Assembly: GCA_002914845.1 (NCBI GenBank)
Contig: JXTC01000083.1
Span: 413,475 to 477,474, forward strand
Length of the DNA stretch: 64,000 nt
Direction of reading: 5' to 3'
DNA from: Trema orientale
Taxonomy: Eukaryota > Streptophyta > Magnoliopsida > Rosales > Cannabaceae
Below the pieces are notes generated by a model. It had not been told where the DNA came from. It saw nothing but the letters and a program-made list of their open reading frames with translations, and did no database searches. Below, one piece after another: positions 1 through 10,019 of the stretch. A program made the translations under genes and the position numbers. The number at the start of each line of letters is the position of its first letter. Position 1 is the first letter of the stretch.

Positions 1-1716
1 TCTGTGAGGAGAGCTTGATGCAGCAACAAAACGTTTTTGGTGGAATGGCACATCCGAGAAGAATAGATATATAGCTTCGAAAACTTGGGAGAGGTAGAAT
101 AGATATATAGCTTCGAAAACTTGGGAGAGGTTGTGCAAGCCAAAAAGCTGTGGGGGGTCTCTGGGATTGAGAAGATGCCAATACAGCTCTCCTTTCCAAA
201 TTAGCTTGGAACCTGTAAACTGCTGCTAACAGACCTTGGGTTAATTAGTTAACCTTCTTCTGGGAAAATACCGTTAACGGACAGATTCTTGGGAGGGTCA
301 GAGCAAGCCAGGTGGTTCCCTCATTTGGAAAGGGATCCTTCCCGTCCAGAAGAAACTCGTGTCTGATGCGAGTTGTTTTATGGTGGGGGCAGGGGGATTC
401 TATTGGCATATGGAAACATCCTTGGATCCCTTGGGTTAAACAGGATGAATTGAGTGCTGCTTTTAATTTTAATCCTCCTCGGCTCGGGCTGGTGTTCCTA
501 AAGCACTCATCAAAGTGGCTGATCTTTTTAGTTCAGGAACAAGAGAATGGGACACACACAATTTTAAAGGTTAGGATTCTCCCAACCCCTCGTCGAGACC
601 AAGTAATTTGGAAGGGAATCAGTTACGGGGAAGTTTTCAATAAAAAGGAGCATATTGGCTTGATCAACGTAATAGATTTCACTCGGGTGATTCAATTTGG
701 AAAAAAACTTGTAGAAAGCGAATTCATGAAAGACACAAATTGTTGCTTTTTGCGAATCGCGAATGATATCCTCCCCCACAAAAGAACACATGAATCGTGT
801 TGTTCTTCAAACGAGCTAGAGATGTTTACTGCCCTTCTTTGTGCAACTTATAGCCAGAATCAGCTCTTCACCTTTTTCAAAAATTGTGTGATAGCTAAAA
901 TGATCTGGTTTGATACGTCCCTGGCCTGGCCCATTCGAAGTGAAGAAATTGACTGCCAGAATATTAAGGAATTCATTCGCTTTCTTCTTAGCGCACACAA
1001 CTCCTTAAATAAGGTTTGACTCAATATGCTCTGTAGCATGCATCGTTGACTTAATCTGGAAGACTCGAAATAATCTCTTATTCCCGGCAGGTATTAGTAG
1101 ACCAAAGCTAGAATACAGTCGGAGTTTTACATTACATTCTCGGAGATGCGGACTTGCAAACTGGCAATAAGTAACTTAACTCGAGACCCGAACCCAGGGG
1201 AGGTGACTCGAGGGAGAGAGGATAGACTCTATGGTTGGGGATGGATTACCGTCAATACCGATGCTTCTTTGGTAGGTGATTATGCAGGTTTGGCAGCTAT
1301 TTTTAAAAATAGCGAAGGAAGTATTTTTAAGAGTGGCGTATAAGCACGACATGGCCCTTAATGCTTTAGATGCATGTGGCTCTAGTTTCGGCCAAGGAGC
1401 AAAGATGGAACAAGGTACTAATTTTGTCGGATACTGATCAAGTGGGGGTCAAAGCTCTATCTAACGGAAAAGGTCCACCTGACTGGCGCTCCCTAGGATC
1501 TTTCCTTGCGCCTCAAGACCTTTGTGCGTATTTCATTAAGGTTAATTTCAATTTTTTCCAAGAGCAGAGAATGCTTTGGCTGATAGCCTTGCAAGATGGA
1601 CTCATATCAATGGAAGTTCTGGCTATTATTCCCTAGGGAAGGCACTCCCTCTGTGGCGTCCACTTTTAATAATTAATGAACTTCACAGTTCCTTGCAAAA
1701 AAAAAAAAAAAAAAAA
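1..1716 (+). mobile_element. LINE (non-LTR retrotransposon) 3' remnant
   Basis: Translated fragments in shifting frames match the order of a plant LINE ORF2. The end of the reverse-transcriptase region is at about 1-230 (WERLCKPKS-like peptide). The zinc-binding RT-associated region is at 312-1019 (GDSIGIWKHPWIP). An RNase H-like domain is at about 1230-1640 (VNTDASLVGDYAGLAAIF, then LILSDTDQVGVKAL). A run of about 20 A at 1698-1716 fits the poly(A) tail of a plus-strand element. Frameshifts and stops throughout show it is dead. The 5' part lies outside the window and I found no target-site duplication. The family call is firm from motif order; the exact clade is not determined. Confidence 0.85.
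60..131. repeat. 36-bp perfect tandem duplication inside the LINE
   Basis: Positions 60-95 and 96-131 are identical 36-mers, beginning AGAATAGATATATAGC and ending GGGAGAGGT. They repeat the codons leading into the WERLCKPKS-like peptide, so this is a local duplication after or during LINE decay. The length is a multiple of three, so it keeps the frame. Confidence 0.95.
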
Positions 1717-3018
1717 CCACCAACCTTCTCAAATTTGGTCATGCGTTAGAGGCTTTTTGCGTCGGGCCCTACTGGAGCTCATCGGCTTGGCGTAGAATTC
1801 AGAATGTTCTGGTTGAAATGGTTTTTACGTAAATACCCATTTTTAACTAAAACCAGAAGGCTTGTGTCTGTTTCCAGAATGCTCCTTCAAATAAGAAAGG
1901 AAACAAAATTACAGACTATCCCATTACCTAATTATTATGCGGAAAATTCGACATAAACTAGGTTTAGATTATCAAATTATATTATTTGTGCAACTGTTTA
2001 TTGTTTAATTATTAGATTATATCGCAAGAAAAACAATACTAGGTTGGCATGCTGGTTCTATGCCTAAACGTTGTCTCCTCAGCTTTGGTCAAGATTTTGG
2101 GTTTGCTGTTGTTATATAAGATCTACCGTTAATTATTAAATATTGGAGTTCACATGCATGGAATTTTGGCAGGAAATTTCCCTATTCGTCCAGCCAGACA
2201 TTTTTGTTTTTGTTTTTTTTTTTTCCTCGAGAAACATCGTCCAGCCAGACTAGGAAATATGCACTTACACATATACATATCTTTTTCATTCGTTTTCCAT
2301 TTTCATTAAAAGGAAGATTAATGAATTTTCATTCAGTTATGGAAAAGAGGTAAAAGGAAATTTCCTTGTATTTTTCTTTAACCGCTGTTGATATGATGTG
2401 TTTATGCCATGATTAAACTCCAATTAATTTCTTAAATTTGTTTGAAGTTCTGTGTTTGTATAGATATATAATTCATAAATTATATATAGCTATATATATA
2501 TATATATATTTTTTTTTTTCAACCATTTATTTATATACACTTCCAATGTTGACATTTGGCTAAATATTCCCAGTTTGTTTTTATCTTATATGTTAAGGGA
2601 AACAATTGCTGTACGTTGTTTATGGGATAGACATAAAGCGAATAATTAGGTTGGCTACCAAAAAGTCAGAAAAAAAAAAAAACAAAAAAAAAAAGAAGAA
2701 GAGGTTGGCCTGTTGAAGAAGATCACTAATTCAAACTGATCAGTCCATATATACGTACTCACTTGTGGAATCAAATAGACCAGAATGTCAACAACGTTAC
2801 TCTCGTAAAGAACGAAAGACTATTTTAATATTATTGATTGAATTACAAGAGCTTAATACATTCTAGAAAGAATAATGTTAATTGAACTAATAATAAATGA
2901 CTAAATCTACTTTCTACCTTGTTTCAACGTAACCCCTCTAATATGAATTATCACAGGGCTGCATATGTCAACAAATTGTAATTAATACGTGATCTTATCC
3001 TTATTTATAATTGGCTAT
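1717..3018. other. Intergenic, AT-rich, no gene seen
   Basis: Contains homopolymer tracts and a (TA)n run near 2490-2510. No ORF with family resemblance, tRNA or clear TIR structure was seen. The last 100 bases are the likely 3' flank of the minus-strand DUF241 gene. Confidence 0.6.
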
Positions 3019-3723
3019 CTAGTTAGTGAGTATGTTCAGAAGTGAAACTCTTGTCTGGATCAAACGCCTGATTATGCACTCCAACTCCACCTCAATACAT
3101 TCGATAGTTATCTTCACTGCTTCCAACCTTTTATTCGCGCTTTGAAGTTCCATTGTATCATAAATGTCATACAAACTCTGTTCAGTACTCCTCACACGCT
3201 TGAACTTCGAGTATCTGAAAAACGACGACGCTTTAGCCGGTTTTCGGTCGAGCCAGGGCTTGTCAATGAGGGACAACAAAGACTCAACAATGGAGATAGT
3301 GGTCACCCTCACTTCCCTCAGCACATCAACGACAACAACAAGATTGTCGTTCACAAGTGGAACGACCGCGGACTTGTTGCTCTTCATAATTCCCTTGAGG
3401 GAATTCAAGCACTTGAGTGTCTCTTTCTTTAACTTCTTCCTGTAACAATTGTAATCAGCGATTTTGTTTTCGATATTGGTCAATTCCCCGATGCTTACTC
3501 GGCGCAACGTGAATTGAAGGTCTTGGAGATGCTCCTTCACGAGCAAGAGAACATCTTTGGATACTCCACAAACGTCTAACATTCTTAGAGAAGCTTCCGA
3601 GACTTCGAAAACCGATTTCTCTTGTCGGTTGTCGACGAGAGATTGTTGGACTATAGGTGAGTGGAGTAGGTCGTTGGCAGTGTTGTGTAAGTTTCTGAGA
3701 GCCTCAAAATTCAAGCGTCCCAT
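3019..3723 (-). CDS. DUF241 family protein, N-terminally short copy
   Basis: Intronless 234-residue ORF of the plant DUF241 family (PF03087), whose biochemical function is unknown. The diagnostic C-terminus RLIQTRVSLLNILTN is present, as are the LLHSP..QQSL segment near residues 18-28 and the MLDVCGVSKDVL segment near 48-59. The copies elsewhere in this window carry about 50 extra N-terminal residues (a basic serine-rich start with SRSHP, then LSRLR). Here the ATG falls at the start of the core domain, and an in-frame stop lies three codons upstream, so the N-terminal segment is truly absent. The gene stands alone about 11 kb from the tandem DUF241 cluster. It is either a functional short paralogue or a 5'-truncated duplicate. 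The rest of the frame is intact, which argues against old decay. DUF241 identity is secure; expression is unknown. Confidence 0.85.
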   Translation of the reverse strand: MGRLNFEALRNLHNTANDLLHSPIVQQSLVDNRQEKSVFEVSEASLRMLDVCGVSKDVLLLVKEHLQDLQFTLRRVSIGELTNIENKIADYNCYRKKLKKETLKCLNSLKGIMKSNKSAVVPLVNDNLVVVVDVLREVRVTTISIVESLLSLIDKPWLDRKPAKASSFFRYSKFKRVRSTEQSLYDIYDTMELQSANKRLEAVKITIECIEVELECIIRRLIQTRVSLLNILTN

Positions 3724-4854
3724 AGTTGATTATTGTTGGCACTTGGCAGAAGAAGATTTTTAGGGAAAAAAAAAAAAGAGTACTTAGTTGTGGATGATAT
3801 GTTAGATCAAAAGCTCGTAACCCTTATCATATGGTTTTATAATGTGAAGCTTAGGAGACAGCTTATCCTGAATAGATCTGAGATCTTGATGGAAAAGGAT
3901 CATAAGGAAGTATCCTTAGTAGTACGGACGAGGGTACGTACAGCTAGCTAAGAGACCATATTTGTCCCAAGGAAGCTTCTGAAATTAGGAGCTATAGGCA
4001 ATTAAAGAAGAATGCCCGTGTGTGTATTTGTTTAGATTATGTTATATTTTCATGTTGATGTGACTGATAAGGCTTGTTATACATGCACGACGGAGAGGGT
4101 GACAACTGCCAGCTTAGTTTTTAATTAATTGCCTGAAACCAGACAAAATGCTGGGATCAAGATTAAGCTTTTAAAAAATAAACATTAATTATGAAAATGG
4201 GCTTTCTGGCACACGTAAATTAGGATCACTTACAGCTGTTCATGCAGGGTTTTGTTTTGGCTTTACATAGGACATAGAATCTGAGATCAAGATCTAGGGT
4301 TTACATATAGACAAAGAATTTTGAAAGATCGTTCGTGCGAGGGTTCCCCCGTTGACAACTAATATGTGCATTTTAAGTAGAGAGGGATCATAGATAATAA
4401 GTTACAGAAAGATCTTGCGATTAATAGAGATGAGATGATGACTTAATTATGTACAAAGACAACATATTTTTATTCTTGGTGGTCCACCGCAAGATGTTGC
4501 TTGCTTTGATCTTGGTTATCTGCAATTACACAATTAGCTAGTGTGGGTGGAAAAAATCGTACGTCAAGAAGTTCAAATGGACTTCAACCACTATTTTGAA
4601 GCAGATCATTCTCTGTCCATCTTTTGCCTTTTTCTCTGCGCACCCACATTATTTTTTGACTTATATATTTCCGTTTGGATCTTGGCTTTTAGGGAGGGAA
4701 AAAAAAAAAATTCTTAGAAATTTCATTTCTTTTATTTGGATTTTATCAAAAACTGAAGGAAAATTTTTTACGGAGATTATGTAAGGGATATTTTCAGTAA
4801 ATTTAGAAGACTTAGATTATAATAAAAAGATTATGCAAAAAAAATTTCGAAAAC
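3724..4854. other. Intergenic, 5' flank of the short DUF241 gene
   Basis: AT-rich sequence with no recognisable coding region. Short ORFs at 3733-3951 and 4596-4784 lack family resemblance and have biased, low-complexity composition. The segment should hold the promoter of the minus-strand gene, but no convincing TATA box stands out. Confidence 0.5.
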
Positions 4855-4857
4855 TAA

Positions 4858-5016
4858 GGGCGCGTTTGGTATAGGATTCGAATCCTATTCTTCAAATCCA
4901 GAAACAGCTTTTACATAGAAAGTTGGAAGGATAAATGTTTTATCCTTCCAACTTTCTATGTAAAAGCTGTTTCTGGATTTGAAGAATAGGATTCGAATCC
5001 TATACCAAACGCACCC
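4858..5016. mobile_element. Tourist-like MITE, near-perfect palindrome
   Basis: Two 78-base arms (4858-4935 and 4939-5016) are reverse complements with one mismatch (GGGCGCG against GGGTGCG) around a 3-base loop TGT. The ends begin GGGCGCGTTTGGTATAGG, and TAA flanks both sides (4855-4857, 5017-5019). A 3-bp TAA/TTA target duplication with such termini is characteristic of PIF/Harbinger-derived Tourist MITEs. Arm identity of 77/78 suggests recent insertion or active maintenance. A transcript would form a 78-bp hairpin. Confidence 0.9.
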
Positions 5017-5019
5017 TAA

Positions 5020-5872
5020 ATTTTATAGAATTTTGGGAAAATATTTTCCCTATCTTTAATTTTCCTTCAACTTTTCCCTTACAATTTTTGTCCCTACTAA
5101 ATCTAAGTTCCAAACATAACCTTAGAGTAATTATGCTTTCATAATTTTATTCTTAACTTAATGTTTCAAAATCTAAGTTTGGTCTCCCAATTCATGTGTA
5201 GCTAATGCTGATTTATTCACACGTTATATATTAAAAGTGTGAAACTACTTAATTTTTAACTTTATTATTTTTATTAAAATTTTTGATATAATCTGTCATT
5301 TGTTTATTTAGGCATAAATAGGATATCTGTTTATTGGTTAGGTATAGATACAAGGTAAAATAAGGATATCATAAAGTAAAGAATTAGTATTCGAGGGAGA
5401 AAATAGACGGATGATTTGCGTCCTCATGATGATATTTATGAGCGCAATATAAACACAAATAAATTGCAACGTAGAATTAGAAAATAATAACAATAATAAC
5501 AAAATAAAAGTATCGTGTAGAAGAAAGTATACTTGTAGCCATCGCAAGAAAAATAAATAAATAAACCAATATATAAATGTGAATCGAATTGGTATGGATG
5601 GAAATTATGGTACATATATATGATAGGTACATATATACATATATATATTCCATATCTAATTTTCTTTCGGGACACATATACAATACAAGAGAATTACGTA
5701 CTTAGCGGTGCTAGTGTTATGTAAGTGGAATTTCGCGCGTGAAAGTGAAATGGCGGTGAGGTGAGAATTGGACTTTAAAAAATTGTTGGCCTAAGAATGA
5801 ACAATATATATATATGGTTAGCACTTTTTAGTTGATAAATGTGAAGGCTGAAGCCCCTCCAAAAAAGCAGTA
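5020..5872. other. Intergenic AT-rich spacer
   Basis: The short minus-strand ORFs at 5338-5683 overlap each other in different frames, are rich in Tyr/Ile/Phe and match no family; they look like chance ORFs. (TA)n tracts occur near 5620-5650 and 5800-5815. Nothing else is supported. Confidence 0.5.
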
Positions 5873-5882
5873 TTAGATTCAC

Positions 5883-6261
5883 GGGTTCACGGGTGAACTG
5901 CAAAAAAATATCTCTAAATTTGAATGTTCTAAAATTTAAACTCTAAAATTTGGACTCTGCAAAATAATACCTTGAGATTAAGAATTTCTAAAAATTAATA
6001 ACCTGGATAGACTTTTTGACCAATTTTAACAACCAAAAAATAATAATATCCTCCATTAAAATTAGATTAATCTTTATTATTCTTCTTAATGTTGAGAATA
6101 TTATTGTATTTTATCAGTTAACATTATTTAAAAAGTTAACTCAGGGTATTAATTTTAAGAAATTCTTAATCTCATAGTATTATTTTGTAAAATCTAAATT
6201 TCAAATTTTAAATTACAGAATACCTAAACTTCCAAAGTATTTTTTTTTTTTGCAGTTATCC
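5883..6261. mobile_element. Mutator-type MITE, copy 1 of a two-copy family
   Basis: A 379-bp element flanked by a perfect 10-bp duplication TTAGATTCAC (5873-5882 and 6262-6271). Long imperfect inverted termini run about 120 bases (CTGCAAAAAAATA at one end, GCAGTTATCC at the other). Sequence and orientation match the element at 57976-58330, including the shared centre CAATAATATCCTCCATTAAA-like block. No coding capacity. A duplication of about 10 bp with long TIRs points to a MULE-mobilised non-autonomous element. The 5' end carries an extra GGGTTCAC, a small local duplication. Confidence 0.85.
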
Positions 6262-6271
6262 TTAGATTCAC

Positions 6272-8428
6272 TTAGTGGCCGTCCACAACTATCGAGAATT
6301 GGAATTTAATTAGGCAGCGATCCACCTAGCTATCTTTGGAAGTGAGTGATAAACAATTTGATCACACTTAAGTCAATGGTGTCAATATTTAGCCAAAAAG
6401 CTAGAGTTGGTGTTAATTCCTTTTCCACTAGAAGAAAGACCCTGACCTACATTCACTTAGGTCCAATCAAAACCCTCTAAAATTTCTACGTTTGCTTAGT
6501 TGTGATTTGTGATAGTGTACGTACAACAACATAAAGTGGGAAGTCGTTTTCGTTTCAAAGTAATAAGAAAAGTTCTACACGTAAAGGCCAATTCCTAGGA
6601 AGTAGGACCGCTGGGAATCTCGTTCATACTTATAATCTCTAGTCGGTAAATTAAAAAGAGCACCTTTTTTTTTAATGTTTTATCATTNACTACTTTGTCT
6701 ACCAAAAAAGAAAAACGAGATTACTATTTGTTTGAAGTTAAAACAGTTGCATAAAGTAAAGCAGACTAAACAGTTAATTTATATATCTTGGCATCGCAAG
6801 AGATATTTGCTTCTTAAATTAAGATTCTTTATCGAATTTCTCTGTTTAATTCACTGTTGGATCAATTAAAACTGGCTATGTCATTGATCATTTCCAACCG
6901 CTCCCGAAATAGAACTGCTTCCGTCTACTAACGTTTAACGGGAAAGTGTGTAACTTTTGTCCGTCCTTACTTTTATCTATCCTCTCACGATTGCCCCCTT
7001 TTTTTTTTTTTTTTTTATAACAGTTTAAAACGTCCGCCATCTTGAGCAGAAAATACTGGAAACACAGTTACAAAAGCTTTTTTTTTTTTTTTAATATATA
7101 CAAAAAGTATATGTATGTACAGCCTTTCTTACGGAAAATAGTGAAATAACTCAAATAAGTAAAAATATTTGAATTCTACCTGCCAATTTTTATTTGAGGC
7201 TTTTTTTTTTTTGCCAACGAAGTCAAATTAGGTAATTAGAGAGTTGGCAGAATCCAAATTCGTAGGTGCTGTCGGCGCAGGCTTCATAATTGAAGGAAAT
7301 TTCCGAGAAAATTAGTGATGTTCAAAGACGACAAATACCGTTTGACTAACTCAAAACCACAAAGAAAACGAAAAAAGTCTGTAATGATCGGAAATTCAAA
7401 CAACGTGAGAATTGAAGTCTTTATTCCTTATTAATGTCCGGATTTGTCAGTGGTTAGGGCGGAAGTCTCCCAAATAAGCTACCAAGCTACCACAGACACG
7501 ACAGTTGTCCAAATTTTAAAATTGAAATGAACTGTGAAAATCATTTGAATAATATTTTGAGAAGAATTTTACTATTTTTAACTTTTTCACAATATTTGAA
7601 ACTAGAAAATGATTTTCTGCGTTAAATAAAAAAAAAATTATGACATTAATAATCGGATTATGATATAATTTTAATTTGACGTCACACTCAATATTTTTGT
7701 GCACAATGGTAACAACTGTACAAACACACGCTAATAATAATCGAACTGCATTCAATCAAAACTATTCATCCTTAAGGGTTTCTGCGTACCCTATCATATA
7801 TAGGGGATTTATAAAAATAGACGGTTATAATGCAATCGTTATGCAGCTGTACCTGCACGTTGCTAGTATTAATGCTCTTAGTAGTGCTCACTTAAAATGA
7901 AGGGGAGATTGGAAGCAGTGGCACCACCAATCAAGTGTTGCATTTTTTTTGGGGTAGGCATGGAAGCACTGAAGCATAGTACTTCAGCAACAGTTAAAAA
8001 TAAAACTTAGAAATAAAACCAAGTGTTGTTAATTACTTTTGCAGTACAATATTTGTCCTTTTCTGCTCCCAAAAGTTGGGATTTTCTTTCTTTCTTTTTT
8101 TTTTTGAAAGGAACCAAAAGTTTGGTTTTGATGCTGAATACAGTTACTTGACTGTTGGGTATTATTAGGAAAGGCCAAGCGCCACTATGTTGCATCTATT
8201 ATAGGCTATATTCAGATATATATATATATATATATGTTGTACTAAACTACGTCGAGAACAGTGGGTTGCAATAATGGAAATAAACTGGCAGTAGTGTGCA
8301 ATAATGGAAATAAATTGGGGTGCCAAAATTGACTTTTATGGTCAATCCGAGGATGCACGTGTTAGTTACTGGCTGTAATTAAATTAGCTTAAAATAAATG
8401 TGTATGGCCCTTTTTTCTCTTTTTTTTG
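6272..8428. other. Intergenic, no gene seen
   Basis: AT-rich, with several poly(T) tracts (7000-7020, 7079-7093, 7200-7213) and one ambiguous base at 6688. A 21-base near-identical direct repeat (TGCAATAATGGAAATAAA core) occurs at 8266-8286 and 8299-8319. Short ORFs at 6675-6869, 7516-7755 and 7676-7900 have no family resemblance. Confidence 0.5.
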
Positions 8429-8596
8429 GGGCGCGTTTACAGTAGGGGCGCCCCTACGTAGGACCCTGTCTATTCACCGTTGGATGGGAATCTATATATA
8501 AATAGATTCTCCACAGATTCCCGTTATTCCCCACAGATTCCCATCCAACGATAATTAAGGCATGACCCTACGTAGGGACGTCCTACCGTAGCCATC
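8429..8596 (+). mobile_element. Foldback MITE, left copy of an inverted pair
   Basis: A 168-bp element with long imperfect terminal inverted repeats: ACAGTAGGGGCGCCCCTACG at one end pairs with the reverse complement of CGTAGGGACGTCCTACCGT at the other, and GTTGGATGGGAATCT recurs in both arms. A near-identical copy lies in opposite orientation at 8998-9166. No coding capacity; the superfamily is not determined because flanking duplications are unclear. Confidence 0.85.
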
Positions 8597-8997
8597 TTTT
8601 TTTTTTTTTTGTTTTGCTTGAAGGAAGATACTTCTATTAATAATTAAAGAATAGTACAATACCAGTAAAGAAATTTTTGATTGTAAAGCAAATAATCATA
8701 AAAAATTGAAAAAAGTCTTTGAAGACAAATTACACACTTAGATCTTGACAAAATCGACCCATGAGAAGAAAATTTATATAGATCATTGATGATGTGTGCT
8801 TCGATAGAGCTCTATGCCTCAGCGGTTAGCTCATTGTGACCCTCCCTTCAGCATTCATTTTTGGTATTTCTTGCTTCTTATCAAAGAATTACAGGAGAGT
8901 ACATACTACCTTACACACGATCCATATCTGAACAAATCTGATAATAAACCATCATAAAATTATATTTAGGTAGATTAAAACAATAAAAACATAAGGG
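8597..8997. other. Spacer between inverted MITE copies
   Basis: About 400 bases of AT-rich DNA beginning with poly(T). It is either unrelated host sequence between two independent insertions or the interior of one 738-bp foldback element whose arms are the two MITE copies. No ORF or tRNA-like box pair is convincing here. Confidence 0.5.
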
Positions 8998-9166
8998 GAT
9001 GGCTACGGTAGGGGCGTCCCTACGTAGGGTCATGCCTTAATTATCGTTGGATGGGAATCTGTGGGGAATAACGGGAATCTGTGGAGAATCTATTTATATA
9101 CAGATTCCCATCCAACGGTGAATAGACAGGGTCCTACGTAGGGGCGCCCCTACTGTAGACACGCCC
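8998..9166 (-). mobile_element. Foldback MITE, right copy of an inverted pair
   Basis: 169 bp, the reverse complement of 8429-8596 with only a few differences (for example GTAGACACGCCC against GTAAACGCGCCC). It lies about 850 bp upstream of the LOG start codon. The two copies could pair over their full length to give a large stem. Confidence 0.85.
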
Positions 9167-9813
9167 AAAACATAAATAAATACTATAAACCACCACAGAT
9201 TTAAATCTGGAGATATCAAAACCACCCTAGATCTAAAACTAAAGGGAAAACTACCTCCTCATATGGGAGGATTATTTAATAATACTAAAAATAGGAAAGA
9301 AAACTGTAAAAAAACTCATATTAGAGAGAAAGAAGACCCCTCTTTCCAGTAGAAGAGGCACCTGTTAACAGAGAAGAGCGAGCTACTGCTAGCAGTCGAA
9401 TTATTCTAGAGAAATGCAACTCTAACTCTCTCTCCCTAATATAGCTATATATATCATGTGTATGGCCCTTCTCTTAGTATCTTCTTCGAGTAATTTTTCT
9501 TATTTTTTTTTAACTTAATTGTCGTATTAATAAGGAGCGATTTTTTTTTTTTTTTGAGGGAATAAGGAGATATTTCAAACATGACGTCAATTAACAAGTA
9601 CATTACAATGTTTGTGGACAGTCACATTATATTATTATTATTTTTTTTTGACCAAGACAGTCATATTATATTAGTGCTCTTGCTGGTATATTTAGTGAAA
9701 GGAGGATGCGTTTATAAAACAACAAGTGGATAAGAATAGAAATATGAGGATTGGTGGAGATAACAGAATCCTGTCGGCGAATTTGACAAAGAGAAATGCT
9801 TCGGTTTTGAATC
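9167..9813. other. LOG upstream region
   Basis: AT-rich sequence between the MITE pair and the proximal LOG promoter. No gene is seen. It contains a pyrimidine-rich stretch and several poly(T) runs (9503-9512, 9541-9555, 9642-9650). Confidence 0.5.
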
Positions 9814-9882
9814 CACGTGGCACTACCGGATCTACTTAATGAACTATATCTCCCGTTTTCTCTACATGGGTTATATATATAG
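9814..9882 (+). promoter_or_regulatory. LOG proximal promoter: G-box and TATA box
   Basis: CACGTG within CCACGTGGC at 9814-9819 is a perfect G-box/ABRE-type core. TATATATATAG at 9872-9882 is a good TATA box about 140 bases before the ATG, implying a 5' leader of roughly 110 bases. Placement relative to the gene is the main support; activity is inferred. Confidence 0.55.
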
Positions 9883-10019
9883 AGCTTCTTTGGTTCTTCT
9901 CTTTGAAAAGACTGAGACGCACTGGCGAATATTAAGCCAAATAATTTTTAAAAAAACAAAACAAAACACAAAACAGAAAACACAAAAGGCTCTGTTTTCT
10001 CAGAATATTATAACCTTGA

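Noticed and set aside
2640..2700. Second LINE poly(A) tail near 2670-2693
   Set aside because: A-rich tract without any LINE-like sequence upstream.
4858..5016. MicroRNA precursor
   Set aside because: Near-perfect pairing over 78 bp, transposon-type ends and a TAA duplication identify a MITE; a genuine precursor would normally show mismatches and no target duplication.
5338..5683. Overlapping minus-strand ORFs rich in Tyr/Ile/Phe
   Set aside because: Low-complexity AT-rich translation in several frames at once; no family features.
8780..8900. tRNA or SINE in the spacer between inverted MITEs (GGTTAGCTCATTGTGAC)
   Set aside because: An A-box-like string is present but no correctly spaced B box or acceptor pairing was found.
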